Source: Brasilonema angustatum HA4187-MV1
Lineage (GTDB): Bacteria; Cyanobacteriota; Cyanobacteriia; Cyanobacteriales; Nostocaceae
Assembly (NCBI GenBank): GCA_019359695.1
Contig: JAHHGV010000015.1
Coordinates: 101,824 to 165,823, forward strand
Length of the DNA stretch: 64,000 bases
Reading direction: 5' to 3'
In this document: positions 28,517 to 37,792 of the stretch, in pieces
Numbering within the stretch: position 1 is the stretch's first letter
How the letters are laid out: every line of letters starts with the position of its first letter
Translations under genes and position numbers: made by a program
Notes under the pieces: generated by a model
Told to the model about the DNA's origin: nothing
The model's database searches: none
The model's input: only the letters and a program-made list of their open reading frames with translations

Positions 28517-29695
28517 ATGCGTGTAATTCTAATGACAGGCAAAGGCGGCGTAGGAAAAACCTCCGTAGCCGCCGCCACTGGACTTCGTTGTGCAGAACTG
28601 GGTTATCGTACACTTGTTTTGAGTACAGATCCTGCTCATTCTCTGGCAGACAGTTTTGATCTAGAACTGGGACACGCACCGAAACAAATTCGCGCCAATT
28701 TGTGGGGTGCGGAACTGGATGCACTATTAGAACTAGAGGGAAACTGGGGTGCTGTAAAGCGCTACATTACTCAAGTTTTACAAGCACGCGGTTTAGAGGG
28801 GGTGCAGGCAGAGGAATTAGCTATTTTACCAGGCATGGATGAGATTTTTGGCTTGGTTAGAATGAAACGCCATTACGATGAGGGGGAGTTTGATGTTTTG
28901 ATTATTGACTCAGCCCCTACTGGCACCGCACTACGTCTGTTGAGTTTACCAGAAGTTAGTGGTTGGTATATGCGGCGTTTTTACAAACCTTTTCAAAACA
29001 TTTCTGTTGCACTTAGACCTTTGGTTGAACCTTTTTTTAAACCAATTGCTGGTTTTTCTTTACCAGACAAAGAGGTGATGGACGCACCTTATGAATTCTA
29101 TCAACAAATAGAAGCTTTGGAAAAAGTATTAACAGATAACACTCAAACCTCTGTACGCCTTGTCACCAATCCTGAAAAAATGGTGATTAAAGAATCTCTT
29201 CGTGCTCATGCGTATTTGAGCTTATATAACGTTGCAACAGATTTAGTCGTCGCAAATCGAATTATTCCCGAAGCAGTACAAGACCCCTTTTTCCAACGCT
29301 GGAAAGAGAATCAAAAGCAGTATCGCCACGAAATTCATGAAAACTTCCACCCGTTACCTGTCAAGGAAGTTCCACTGTTTTCTGAAGAGATGTGTGGTTT
29401 GGCTGCTTTAGAACGTCTCAAAGAAACACTGTATAAAGATGAAGATCCAACTCAGGTTTATTACAAAGAAACCACAATTAGAGTTGTTCAAGAAAATAAT
29501 CAATACAGTTTGGAATTATATTTACCAGGCATTCCTAAAAATCAAGTTCAACTCAGTAAAAGTGGAGATGAATTAAACATTACAATTGGTAATCATCGCC
29601 GAAATTTAGTTTTACCGCAAGCTTTGGCCGCACTGCAACCTGGAGGGGCAAAAATGGACGGAGACTATCTCAAAATCCGTTTTGCTGCAGTGTAA
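28517..29695 (+). CDS. ArsA/GET3-type ATPase fused to an Hsp20-like domain
   Basis: A 392-residue P-loop ATPase of the ArsA/TRC40 group. The deviant Walker [13 protein letters not shown] starts near residue 9, with [13 protein letters not shown] (switch I/A-loop) and [14 protein letters not shown] following. The last ~75 residues form an alpha-crystallin/Hsp20-like beta-sandwich ([36 protein letters not shown]), the ArsA_HSP20 arrangement common in cyanobacteria. The single ATPase domain and chaperone-like tail suggest handling of hydrophobic or tail-anchored clients more than arsenite export. No arsenic genes are nearby. Confidence 0.88.
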   Translation: MRVILMTGKGGVGKTSVAAATGLRCAELGYRTLVLSTDPAHSLADSFDLELGHAPKQIRANLWGAELDALLELEGNWGAVKRYITQVLQARGLEGVQAEELAILPGMDEIFGLVRMKRHYDEGEFDVLIIDSAPTGTALRLLSLPEVSGWYMRRFYKPFQNISVALRPLVEPFFKPIAGFSLPDKEVMDAPYEFYQQIEALEKVLTDNTQTSVRLVTNPEKMVIKESLRAHAYLSLYNVATDLVVANRIIPEAVQDPFFQRWKENQKQYRHEIHENFHPLPVKEVPLFSEEMCGLAALERLKETLYKDEDPTQVYYKETTIRVVQENNQYSLELYLPGIPKNQVQLSKSGDELNITIGNHRRNLVLPQALAALQPGGAKMDGDYLKIRFAAV

Positions 29696-29705
29696 TAGGC
29701 TCTGT

Positions 29706-29748
29706 TGTCCTTCTCGTTCCTTGTCTCTGGCAAGGAACGAGAAGGACA
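29706..29748. terminator. Long perfect hairpin between convergent genes
   Basis: Arms of 18 bp (TGTCCTTCTCGTTCCTTG and its exact complement) flank a 7-base loop. It sits between the ArsA-type gene and dnaN, which converge, so it probably acts as a bidirectional transcription barrier. The sequence belongs to the same 'CTCGTTCC' palindrome group as 42202-42313. Short tandem TTAACTG units follow at about 29833-29855. Confidence 0.6.
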
Positions 29749-29863
29749 CTAATAACGCCAAGGTTTTAACAGTTATGAGTTATCAATTTCATCATTGAGT
29801 AACGATCCCTCCACCATACGCCCTTGTTGACTATTAACTGTTAACTGTTAACTGTTCACTGAT

Positions 29864-31030
29864 TTAATTCCTAAGTTGAACCGGCATCGCTAAATAAGTC
29901 ATCTTAAAACCACCAACTGGAGTGAAAATCACTGGGGTCAAGTTTCCATTTAGCTGCACATGAATTTCAACAGATGGCAATGCTTTTAAACCTTCCATCA
30001 AATATTTAATATTAAAAGCAATATCTATATCTTCTCCTAATATCTGTGCTGACATTGATTCTCTACCATTGCCAACATCTTGAGCTTCACAGGATATAGT
30101 AATCTCCTGTTCTTCGCTATCCATGCTCACCTTAACAACATTATTCTTTTGATCTGCGAATACAGCAATTCGTTCTAAAGCGCTCAAGAATTGTCGCCTA
30201 TCTAAAACCAATTCTCGCTCAAATTGTCGGGGAATGAGTAGACGGTAAGCAGGATATTGTCCTTCAAGAGTACGGCTTGTCAGTCTTTGATTTTGCCATT
30301 CAAAAATAACTTGGCCTTGGTCAAAATACAACGCTACAGGTTCCTCTTCTGAGTTCGCGTGAGCCAGCATCCGTTCTAATTCCCTTAAAGCTCTAGCTGG
30401 TACTGTCACTTCTAAACGAGTTTCCGTATTTGTATCTGGACTCTCATTAGTCGTCTGTACGACAGCTAAACGATGTCCGTCAGTTGCTGCAAATTCCAGT
30501 GTGTCTTGTTGAACTGTTAAATGTACGCCGGTAAGAACTTGTTTTGTTTCATCTGCACTAGTTGCAAATAAAGAACCTCGTAATCCTTCAATTAATGCAC
30601 CAGCAGGAATATGTAGTGCTGGAGTATTTTCAATAACAGGGAGTTCTGGAAACTCTTGTGCTCCCATTGCGCGTACTTGATAACGCCCGCTTTTGGGTAT
30701 CAGAGTCACAATTGAGCCTTCCCCTGCTAAGGGATCATCTGTAGAAGTTGATTCATTTTCTAGAGTAATTTCACCTTCTGGAAGGCGAGTAGTGATGTCA
30801 TTAAGCAGCTTGGCGGGGATCGCAATTTCTCCAGAGTGCAATACTTCGGCGCTAAAACTTGTACGGATACCCAAACTCAGATCAAATGCTGTTAAGCTGA
30901 CTTGGTTAGTTTCAGCATCCGCTTGTAGTAGTACGTTGGCAAGTACTGGATGTGTTGGGCGTGAAGGTACAGCACGGCTGGTGAGTGAGAGGTTAGTACT
31001 AAGGTCGCTTTGGGTGCAAACTAATTTCAT
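29864..31030 (-). CDS. dnaN: DNA polymerase III beta subunit (sliding clamp)
   Basis: Processivity clamp that encircles DNA and tethers the replicative polymerase. The protein is 388 residues when begun at the ATG giving MKLVCTQSDLSTNLSLTSRAV; a TTG two codons upstream is less likely. The three-domain clamp pattern is clear: VLANVLLQA in domain 1, ATDGHRLAVV in domain 2, and the C-terminal ending VIFTPVGGFKMTYLAMPVQLRN. It is transcribed away from the DnaA-box-rich spacer, in the same direction as dnaA. Confidence 0.97.
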   Translation of the reverse strand: MKLVCTQSDLSTNLSLTSRAVPSRPTHPVLANVLLQADAETNQVSLTAFDLSLGIRTSFSAEVLHSGEIAIPAKLLNDITTRLPEGEITLENESTSTDDPLAGEGSIVTLIPKSGRYQVRAMGAQEFPELPVIENTPALHIPAGALIEGLRGSLFATSADETKQVLTGVHLTVQQDTLEFAATDGHRLAVVQTTNESPDTNTETRLEVTVPARALRELERMLAHANSEEEPVALYFDQGQVIFEWQNQRLTSRTLEGQYPAYRLLIPRQFERELVLDRRQFLSALERIAVFADQKNNVVKVSMDSEEQEITISCEAQDVGNGRESMSAQILGEDIDIAFNIKYLMEGLKALPSVEIHVQLNGNLTPVIFTPVGGFKMTYLAMPVQLRN

Positions 31031-31069
31031 GGTCAACTTTATTATTTTTAGTTATTCAGTCGTCGTACC

Positions 31070-31258
31070 TGTGGAAAATGTGGAAAACTTGTGGAAAACT
31101 AACCCTGTTTTTCCACAGAGTATTTATACTTAAGTAAGTTTTCCACAGATTTGTGGAAAGTTTTCCACAAAAAATAAAAAACTTTCCACAAAGCAATTTT
31201 ATTTTAAAGATTCTTTATACTTAACTTAACACTTGAGGTAAGCGTTTCTTGTGGAAAA
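31070..31258. other. oriC: Probable oriC: nine DnaA-box-like sites between dnaA and dnaN
   Basis: Within 190 bases there are nine 9-mers matching the cyanobacterial DnaA-box type TTTTCCACA or its complement. Seven are exact: 31070, 31079, 31090, 31109, 31139, 31161 and 31250. Two have one mismatch: 31152 (TGTGGAAAG) and 31182 (CTTTCCACA). The boxes lie in both orientations within a strongly AT-rich stretch (31170-31230) that could serve as an unwinding element. Placement between dnaN and dnaA is a common position for bacterial origins. A triplicated TCATTGG follows near 31311. Confidence 0.85.
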
Positions 31259-31379
31259 CACAATAAGTTGGTTGGTACAAATAAAGTTTACTCGTCAAGG
31301 CAGTCATTAGTCATTGGTCATTGGTCATTGGTAATAGCTTGATTTGTTCGTGCTTTTTTACTTATTTTGTTTGTTTTTA

Positions 31380-32762
31380 TCAAGATGATTTGTAGGGACG
31401 GCTAGCCATGTTAATGCGATCGCTCAATTGACGCAGTGTTTTCACTAAGTTTTGATCTGTTTGTCGCAGTTGGGTAATCTTTTCACAGCTGTACATGACC
31501 GTTGTATGGTCTTTTCCACCAAATTCTTCTCCTATTCTTGGTAAACTCAGGTCTGTGTGCTGTCGCATAAGATACATTCCTATTTGACGTGCCCAGCTAA
31601 TCTCTCGTCGCCGCGAGTTTCCTTTAAGGTCTTCTATTGATACATCAAAAGCCTCAACTATCACTGATAAAATTGCTTCTGGTGTAGCTTCTACCTTCTG
31701 CGTTGGTGGTTCTAAAACGGGTGCAATATTTTCTACCGTCATTGGTAAACCCCAAATTGAAATATACGCTAATGCACGAATTAGTGCTCCTTCCAACTCT
31801 CGAATATTGGAAGTATAGCGAGAAGCAATATACTCAACAACGTCCCTGGGAAGACGAATATTTTCGTACTCAGCTTTTTTTTGTAAAATAGCCATTCTCG
31901 TTTCTAAATCTGGCGGTTGGATATCAGCAATTAATCCCATAGAAAATCGAGAACACAGACGTTGTTGTAAGCCAGGAATTTGATTGGGAGGACGGTCAGA
32001 AGCTAAGACGACTTGTTTACCAGCTTCATGTAAAGTATTAAAAGTATGGAAAAATTCTTCTTGAGTATATTCTTTACCTTCAATAAACTGAATATCATCC
32101 ACTAAAAGGACATCAGCAGCACGGTAATGCTCTCGGAAACTTTGCATACTGTCGTTACGAATCGCAGCAATGAGATCATTCGTAAATTGCTCAGTAGAAA
32201 CGTAAAATATTTTTGAATCTGGACTAATTTCCCATCGATAGTGACCAATCGCCTGCATCAGGTGAGTTTTGCCTAAACCCACACCACCACACAAAAATAA
32301 AGGATTAAACTCTCTTCCAGGATATTCAGCAACAGCTAATGCTGCAGCATGAGCCATACGATTGTTCGCACCAACTACAAATCGAGAGAAAACATACTTG
32401 AGGTTTAATTCTGTCGTTTTTAGTCGGTTTTGAGTCAGCGCATCTGTTGGACTGGTTTGAACCGGAGATCCCCAAGAAACTTCTTGTTCCTTAACATGAT
32501 AAACTTCATCACCTTGAGTAACGGTGATATAAATATCTACAGGATAACCAAGAATATCTTGTACAACATTAGCAATCGTTTTTATGTAATATTTTTGTAA
32601 CCAATTACGAGCAAACGGGTTAGCAGTAAAAATTACCAAGCAATTATTTTCCAATCGCTCAGCGCTCGCGGTTTTGATCCAAGTCTCAAAGGTGGGACGA
32701 GATAGCTCTAGTTGTAAGCGTTCTAGTACCTGACTCCACAGATTTTCTATGGGCATTTCCAT
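31380..32762 (-). CDS. dnaA: Chromosomal replication initiator DnaA
   Basis: AAA+ initiator of 460 residues. Domain I (residues 1-80) begins [23 protein letters not shown]. The ATPase has Walker [13 protein letters not shown] near residue 160 and Walker [13 protein letters not shown]. The C-terminal DNA-binding domain contains [32 protein letters not shown], the signature that reads DnaA boxes. Domain II is short. Its own promoter must lie in the 176 bases separating it from the divergent protease gene. Two closely spaced ATGs (MEM) leave a two-codon ambiguity. Confidence 0.97.
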   Translation of the reverse strand: MEMPIENLWSQVLERLQLELSRPTFETWIKTASAERLENNCLVIFTANPFARNWLQKYYIKTIANVVQDILGYPVDIYITVTQGDEVYHVKEQEVSWGSPVQTSPTDALTQNRLKTTELNLKYVFSRFVVGANNRMAHAAALAVAEYPGREFNPLFLCGGVGLGKTHLMQAIGHYRWEISPDSKIFYVSTEQFTNDLIAAIRNDSMQSFREHYRAADVLLVDDIQFIEGKEYTQEEFFHTFNTLHEAGKQVVLASDRPPNQIPGLQQRLCSRFSMGLIADIQPPDLETRMAILQKKAEYENIRLPRDVVEYIASRYTSNIRELEGALIRALAYISIWGLPMTVENIAPVLEPPTQKVEATPEAILSVIVEAFDVSIEDLKGNSRRREISWARQIGMYLMRQHTDLSLPRIGEEFGGKDHTTVMYSCEKITQLRQTDQNLVKTLRQLSDRINMASRPYKSS

Positions 32763-32938
32763 AATTTACCACCAATGCTCGGCAATGGTCACAATAATAA
32801 TGAAGATATGAGCAAGTACAAGGAAGTGCAAACAACATTTTAGACCTGAAACAAGCCGTTGAGTTGTCATCATTCTTGCTCTACCCCCGGTAGCCAAGAT
32901 TTTATCACCCATAGATTCATACGGAGAAACAAAGACAA

Positions 32939-34273
32939 ATGAAGACTACAGACTATGATTTTCAGCCGCGAAGAGAACAAAGAAAACAGAGCCGCAGGGG
33001 AGATGCTCTCTCCTCATCCTTCTCCCTACCTCACTCACCCCGTCTCCACGTTTCCGTGTCCCCAAAAGGGCATTTGTCCCAAAGGTGGTCAATAAATGGT
33101 ATTTTGGTCGTGCTGCTTGGTAGTGGGGCAATGATGTCTATTGGGGGTTGTTCCATCCCTGCTGGTACCCTTAATGCTACAAAAACAGATGCTCAGGCTC
33201 AAACGTCAGTCCAAAAGACAACAGATAACACCCCCCCAAGTATTTTACCTGTTGTCTCCTCGTCCAATAATCCTAACTTTGTGGTTGGGGTTGTACAAAA
33301 AGTAGGACCCGCAGTTGTTCGCATTGATGCTGCAAGGACTATCGTTTCTCAAGTTCCTGAGGAATTTGACGATCCAGTTATTCGGCGGTTTTTTAGCTCA
33401 CAGCCAAGAGAAAGAATCGAACAGGGTAGCGGTTCTGGGTTCATTATTAACGCTGGCGGTCAAATCTTGACCAATTCCCATGTGGTTAACGGTGCTCAAA
33501 GCGTGACAGTAAAACTGAAAGATGGTCGCTCTTTTAAGGGGCGCGTAATGGGTGAAGACCCAGTAACAGATGTCGCTGTGATTAAAATAGAGGCAAATAA
33601 CCTGCCAACTGTTTCTATAGGTAACTCTGAATTATTACAACCAGGAGAAGCGGTGATTGCGATCGGTAATCCTCTTGGTTTGGACTATACAGTCACATCT
33701 GGCATTATCAGCGCGATAGGTCGTTCTAGCAGTGACATTGGTGTTACTGATAAACGTGTTGATTTCATTCAAACTGATGCTGCTATTAACCCTGGTAACT
33801 CTGGTGGACCACTGTTAAATGCTCGCGGGGATGTGATTGCGATGAACACAGCCATCATTCGCGGCGCTCAAGGGTTAGGATTTGCCATTCCTATTAATAC
33901 CGCCCAGGGGATTGCTCAGCAATTAATAGCAAAAGGTAAGGTTGAACATCCTTATTTAGGTATTACAATGGCGACTTTGACTCCAGATATTAAAGAACAA
34001 GTGAATTCCAAATTTGGCATTAACTTGACAACAGATAAAGGAGTTTTATTAATTGATGTTGTCCCCCGTTCTCCCGCAGCCTCTGCTGGACTGAAAACAG
34101 GAGATGTGATTCAAAGCATTAGTAACGAGCCAGTCACTAAAATAGAACAAGTGCAAAAGATAGTCGAGAAGAGTAAAATTGGCTCTTCTTTAGAATTGCA
34201 AGTACTACGTAATGGGCAAATAACACAAATAGCTATTCAACCCGCACCTTTACCAGTTCGACGTGGAAGTTAG
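32939..34273 (+). CDS. HtrA/Deg-family serine protease (HhoA-like)
   Basis: A periplasmic or thylakoid-lumen quality-control protease of 444 residues. The trypsin-like domain shows the catalytic triad: TNSHVV (His), TDVAVIKI (Asp) and GNSGGPLL (Ser). One PDZ domain follows ([11 protein letters not shown] to [10 protein letters not shown]). A hydrophobic segment with IGGCSIP near residue 70 may be a lipoprotein or signal region. The first ~50 residues are odd (basic, with [16 protein letters not shown]). They look like translated low-complexity intergenic DNA, so the true start may be further downstream. Confidence 0.92.
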   Translation: MKTTDYDFQPRREQRKQSRRGDALSSSFSLPHSPRLHVSVSPKGHLSQRWSINGILVVLLGSGAMMSIGGCSIPAGTLNATKTDAQAQTSVQKTTDNTPPSILPVVSSSNNPNFVVGVVQKVGPAVVRIDAARTIVSQVPEEFDDPVIRRFFSSQPRERIEQGSGSGFIINAGGQILTNSHVVNGAQSVTVKLKDGRSFKGRVMGEDPVTDVAVIKIEANNLPTVSIGNSELLQPGEAVIAIGNPLGLDYTVTSGIISAIGRSSSDIGVTDKRVDFIQTDAAINPGNSGGPLLNARGDVIAMNTAIIRGAQGLGFAIPINTAQGIAQQLIAKGKVEHPYLGITMATLTPDIKEQVNSKFGINLTTDKGVLLIDVVPRSPAASAGLKTGDVIQSISNEPVTKIEQVQKIVEKSKIGSSLELQVLRNGQITQIAIQPAPLPVRRGS

Positions 34274-34335
34274 TACAGCGAAAAGCAGAATTCGCTTATT
34301 CGCTCATTTCAAACATGCTCTACGGGGACGCACTT

Positions 34336-34462
34336 AGTAGGTCGGCGTAAATAATTCTTGTTGGAATAAAGCAGGGAGCAGGGAGCAGGGAGTAGGGAGA
34401 GAAAGAGTTTGAGCCTTATTTACTTTTCTTTACACAGTTTGATTTTTTTGCACCGACTTACT
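34336..34462. mobile_element. MITE-like element with AGTAGGTCGG-type ends
   Basis: Imperfect terminal inverted repeats, AGTAGGTCGGCG on the left and CACCGACTTACT on the right, bound about 127 bp. Inside are near-tandem GCAGGGA units (34371-34401). The 368-base gap between the protease and def holds no gene that I can support. Similar 'GTAAGTCGGTG' palindromes are frequent in filamentous cyanobacteria. Confidence 0.45.
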
Positions 34463-34641
34463 TTTACAAGAAGCTCATCTTATAAGCTTTTCGCGCTCAT
34501 TTGAATGGTATGTTTATTTATGCGCCCGCCATAATAATAGAGCAAAAATGATAAAGTATGAATGATGAATTCAAAAATATTCCTGATTCATATTTTCTCT
34601 TTCATAAATTTTTTCGATGAAAGCTATTATTAAGAGTTATC

Positions 34642-35175
34642 ATGGGTGAATTATTATCAGTTCTTCAACTAGGCCAGCCAATACTACGTCAAAAAGCTTC
34701 CTTTGTTGAAAACATCAACGATGAGCATATTCAAAAACTGATTGACGATCTCATAGTGACAGTTGCTCAGGCTAACGGTGTTGGTATTGCTGCACCTCAA
34801 GTAGCCGAATCTTGTCGTTTATTTATTGTTGCCTCTCGCCCCAATCCCAGATATCCCAATGCTCCAGAAATGGAACCAACTGCGATGATTAATCCCAAAA
34901 TCATTGCCCATTCGTCGGAGATAGTCAAAGGCTGGGAAGGTTGTTTGTGTGTTCCAGGAATTAGGGGGCTAGTTCCCAGATACCAAGAAATTGAAGTGGA
35001 ATACACAGACCGACATGGCAAAACGCAAAAGCAGGAATTTACTGATTTTGTCGCTCGTATTTTCCAACATGAATATGACCACCTTGATGGTATAATCTTT
35101 CTGGATAGGCTGGAAAGTACTCTGGATATAATCACAGAACAGCAATATCAGAAACAACTTGTTAACAATACTTAA
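34642..35175 (+). CDS. def: Peptide deformylase
   Basis: Removes the N-formyl group from nascent proteins, using a metal ion held by one Cys and two His. At 177 residues it is normal in size. The three motifs are present: GVGIAAPQ, EGCLCVP (usually EGCLSVP; the metal-binding Cys is kept and Ser is replaced by Cys) and QHEYDHLDG with the catalytic Glu. It pairs functionally with fmt at 16.5 kb. Confidence 0.95.
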   Translation: MGELLSVLQLGQPILRQKASFVENINDEHIQKLIDDLIVTVAQANGVGIAAPQVAESCRLFIVASRPNPRYPNAPEMEPTAMINPKIIAHSSEIVKGWEGCLCVPGIRGLVPRYQEIEVEYTDRHGKTQKQEFTDFVARIFQHEYDHLDGIIFLDRLESTLDIITEQQYQKQLVNNT

Positions 35176-35269
35176 CTATAAATCATTCTGAAGAATGAAT
35201 ATTCACCTAAGAAATTAAGGTACACTTAACCTATTGTTAACCATCTGGCTTGACGCAGTAATCGGGTAA

Positions 35270-36742
35270 ATGGTCAAAACTCTCAGTAGTAGCGAGAGAG
35301 TAAGTCCTCAGGAAAAAGAGCCTGTGGATTTATTCTTGTCTCAGCAATTAAGCGATGAATCAAGTGAAACTATTAAGAAATCTGGTGCAGAGTCACTGAT
35401 GCAGCCACCCATAGTTGAATTGCAAGTTGTTCATGCAACAACAGGACGTGTTAGAATCCGCGCTACTGACGGTAGTAATAACTCGATATTTGAAACCATC
35501 TCTCAACACTTACGAAAGCAAGACGGGGTGAGGGAAGTCTTTGTCAATGAGCAAACAGGCAGTTTAGTTGTTAACTTTGATGAGAAGAAACTGCCCTTGG
35601 CTCAAATGTTGGAACGACTCCAGCAATTGAATATATATCCATTGCAAGCTTCGCCTCAGACAGGAAGTCTGAAAGACCCTTTCGCGGCATGGAAATCTCC
35701 TAATTTTTGGAAAGAGCAAGGCATTTCGTTTATTCCCTTATTCACGGGATTGGCAGTCACTGGAGGACTCGGAATCAGTGGTTTGGCATCGATTCCAGTT
35801 TACTATGTGACAGCAAATGCGACTCGTCGGGTGATAGACGAACTCCAATCAAAATCACAAACAGGTGCAGCCCCTTCTTCGCAAAAACCAAAGGATAATA
35901 AGTCTTCGATAAAACCTAATACAACTGACCAACCTTCATTATCGAAAGTGGAGGATAAATCTATTGAACCAGCAGCACAGCCAGCAGAAATTGCTTACAG
36001 CGTAGTTCATGCGATTCCAGGACGTATTCGGTTGAATGTGCCTCGAATTGGACGCGATCGCGCCTATGCACGACGACTCGAAAGGTTACTCAAAACAGAA
36101 CCCCAAGTGACAAACGTACGCGTCAGTTCGGATGCTGCATCTATTGCTATTACCTATAAATCAGAGATTCCAGTATCTCATTGGGTTGGTTTGATGCTAT
36201 TGGCAGACAAGACAATTGCGCCAACAAACCCCATAAATATAGAAGAGCAAGCGCTGACACAACCAGTTGCTCAACACAGCGAAGAACCTGCCAAATCAAC
36301 TGCGCAAACAAACGCTAGAAAGAGAAAAACAAACCACGCGCTGACACAACCAGTTGCTCAACAGGGCGAAGAACTTGCCAAATCAACTGCGCAAACAAAC
36401 GCTAGAAAGAGAAAAACAAACCACGCGCTGACACAACCAATTGCTCAACAGGGCGAAGAACTTGCCAAATCAACTGCGCAAACAAACGCCAGAAAGAGAA
36501 AAACAAACCAAGCGTTGACACAACCAATTGATCAGCCCAGCCAAGAACCTCCGAAATCAACAACGCTAAAAGAGCAACCCATAGTAGAAACAGCTGGTCT
36601 GTGGTCTGATTTTAAATCTCCAGCTTTGAATACAGCTCTATCCTTCATGGCGAACTTTCCATTAGACCGTGTTTCAGACCAAGGAATACTGGAGGACATA
36701 AATGGCTGGTTTAACAACGCAATTAGCATCCCAATCATATAG
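35270..36742 (+). CDS. Membrane protein with two arginine-rich HMA-like domains
   Basis: A 490-residue protein with two ferredoxin-fold HMA_2-like domains: residues ~48-130 (VVHATTGRVRIRA...GSLVVNFD) and ~240-310 (VVHAIPGRIRLNVPRI...SIAITYK). Neither has the CxxC metal site; the loop is instead GR-x-R-x. A hydrophobic hairpin near residues 155-185 should anchor it in a membrane. Residues ~328-430 are a Gln/Lys-rich linker of 3.5 identical 29-residue repeats. It opens a six-gene run with a P1B-type ATPase and overlaps the next gene by 41 bases, indicating translational coupling. Probably an accessory of the pump; function unknown. Confidence 0.8.
   Translation: MVKTLSSSERVSPQEKEPVDLFLSQQLSDESSETIKKSGAESLMQPPIVELQVVHATTGRVRIRATDGSNNSIFETISQHLRKQDGVREVFVNEQTGSLVVNFDEKKLPLAQMLERLQQLNIYPLQASPQTGSLKDPFAAWKSPNFWKEQGISFIPLFTGLAVTGGLGISGLASIPVYYVTANATRRVIDELQSKSQTGAAPSSQKPKDNKSSIKPNTTDQPSLSKVEDKSIEPAAQPAEIAYSVVHAIPGRIRLNVPRIGRDRAYARRLERLLKTEPQVTNVRVSSDAASIAITYKSEIPVSHWVGLMLLADKTIAPTNPINIEEQALTQPVAQHSEEPAKSTAQTNARKRKTNHALTQPVAQQGEELAKSTAQTNARKRKTNHALTQPIAQQGEELAKSTAQTNARKRKTNQALTQPIDQPSQEPPKSTTLKEQPIVETAGLWSDFKSPALNTALSFMANFPLDRVSDQGILEDINGWFNNAISIPII
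36251..36560. repeat. 87-bp in-frame tandem repeat, about 3.5 copies
   Basis: Copies begin at 36251, 36338, 36425 and 36512 at an exact 87-base period (29 codons), the last being partial and diverged. They are nearly identical in DNA, so expansion is recent. The encoded unit, ALTQPVAQ...KSTAQTNARKRKT, is polar and basic and forms a flexible linker in the HMA protein. Confidence 0.95.
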
Positions 36743-37661
36743 AGAATCTCAGATCGTAGAACAACAGACTAGTTATCCAACAGCAAAGGCAAATTGTGTG
36801 ATCGCTTACAGTATTGTCTATGCAACTTCTGGTAGCGTAGGCTTTTGTGTCCCTCAAATATCTGTAGATCCCACATATGTGCAGCGCTTGCTAACTTTGC
36901 TTGCTTGTGATCCTCGGGTTATAAGTCACAAAGTTAACAAGAACGCAGGATCTATTGTCATAGATTACCAACCTGGAGTGCCAGATGTGGAGATGCGTCT
37001 GTGTTTGGCTAGTATTATTGAGTTTGCAGGCAAACCAGAAGAAAAGCCAGCCAGTTCATCCTTCGTATCTCAAGCAGCTAGTTGTCCGAGTGTTGCACAA
37101 GAAAAAGAGAATGGTTATGAACCTGTGGGGGCAAACGTCTTATCTGATCCTGGACTTGTCAGGATGGAAACATCTTTGGACTCTAAATTAGAGACAGCGA
37201 AAGTATCCCCAAGCCCCCAATTAAAAGGAGTAGACAAGATACCGAAGTTGTCAAACCAGTCCAATCATACTCCTGAGAAGACTGACAACAAAACAAAGCA
37301 ACCAGCAAAAGTAGCATATAGCATTGCTCATGCCATTCCAGGACGAGTACGTTTTCGTATACCTCGAATAGCCAAAGATTCAAAATACGTCCAACGGTTG
37401 GAGGCGTTGCTTAAAGGAGATCCTTTTGTCACTGGCGATAGCGCCTTCGGGGTGGGCGTTCTGCGCCATCGCGTGAATAGCGCCGCAGCCTCAATTGTCA
37501 TTACCTACAAGTCCAGAACTTTGCCCAATTCCAAAAAACGTTCTTTAAACCTTTTGGAACAGGTCATATCATATTTATCCACTCTAATTGAATCTGCTGC
37601 TAGCGATGGTGTAGTTTCCATGAGTCAACCAGAAGAGACTCTTACTCACTTTTGCAAATAA
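36702..37661 (+). CDS. Soluble protein with two HMA-like domains
   Basis: A 319-residue protein with no clear membrane span. The first HMA-like domain (~30-100) is degenerate (VYATSGSVGFCVPQI). The second (~205-285) is canonical for this cluster (IAHAIPGRVRFRIPRI...ASIVITYK). Again no CxxC is present. The start overlaps the previous gene, and GGAGG precedes the ATG. The second domain contains an extra GDSAFGVGVLRH segment absent from its paralogues; it is encoded by a palindromic repeat. Probably a partner of the neighbouring P1B-type ATPase. Confidence 0.78.
   Translation: MAGLTTQLASQSYRESQIVEQQTSYPTAKANCVIAYSIVYATSGSVGFCVPQISVDPTYVQRLLTLLACDPRVISHKVNKNAGSIVIDYQPGVPDVEMRLCLASIIEFAGKPEEKPASSSFVSQAASCPSVAQEKENGYEPVGANVLSDPGLVRMETSLDSKLETAKVSPSPQLKGVDKIPKLSNQSNHTPEKTDNKTKQPAKVAYSIAHAIPGRVRFRIPRIAKDSKYVQRLEALLKGDPFVTGDSAFGVGVLRHRVNSAAASIVITYKSRTLPNSKKRSLNLLEQVISYLSTLIESAASDGVVSMSQPEETLTHFCK
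37434..37473. repeat. Palindromic repeat inserted in frame in an HMA gene
   Basis: GGCGATAGCGCC at the left end is nearly complementary to GCGCCATCGC at the right end. Compared with three paralogous domains in this window, the encoded 10-12 residues are additional, and the surrounding fold resumes exactly (RVNSAAAS). This indicates insertion of a mobile palindrome without frame loss. Confidence 0.75.
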
Positions 37662-37792
37662 GGCAGTCAAATTCAAGCCCCACCAAGTCTCAAGGCAGTT
37701 GTCTTTGAACTGCCTGAAGTACCCTGTCTTAATCTCAAAACAGCAGATTTTTAAAAGTCCGATTTGAACAAACTTTGTATAAGAGAGAAGAA

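Noticed and set aside
36251..36560. Regular 87-bp units as a CRISPR array
   Set aside because: Units are contiguous, in frame within a gene, with no variable spacers.
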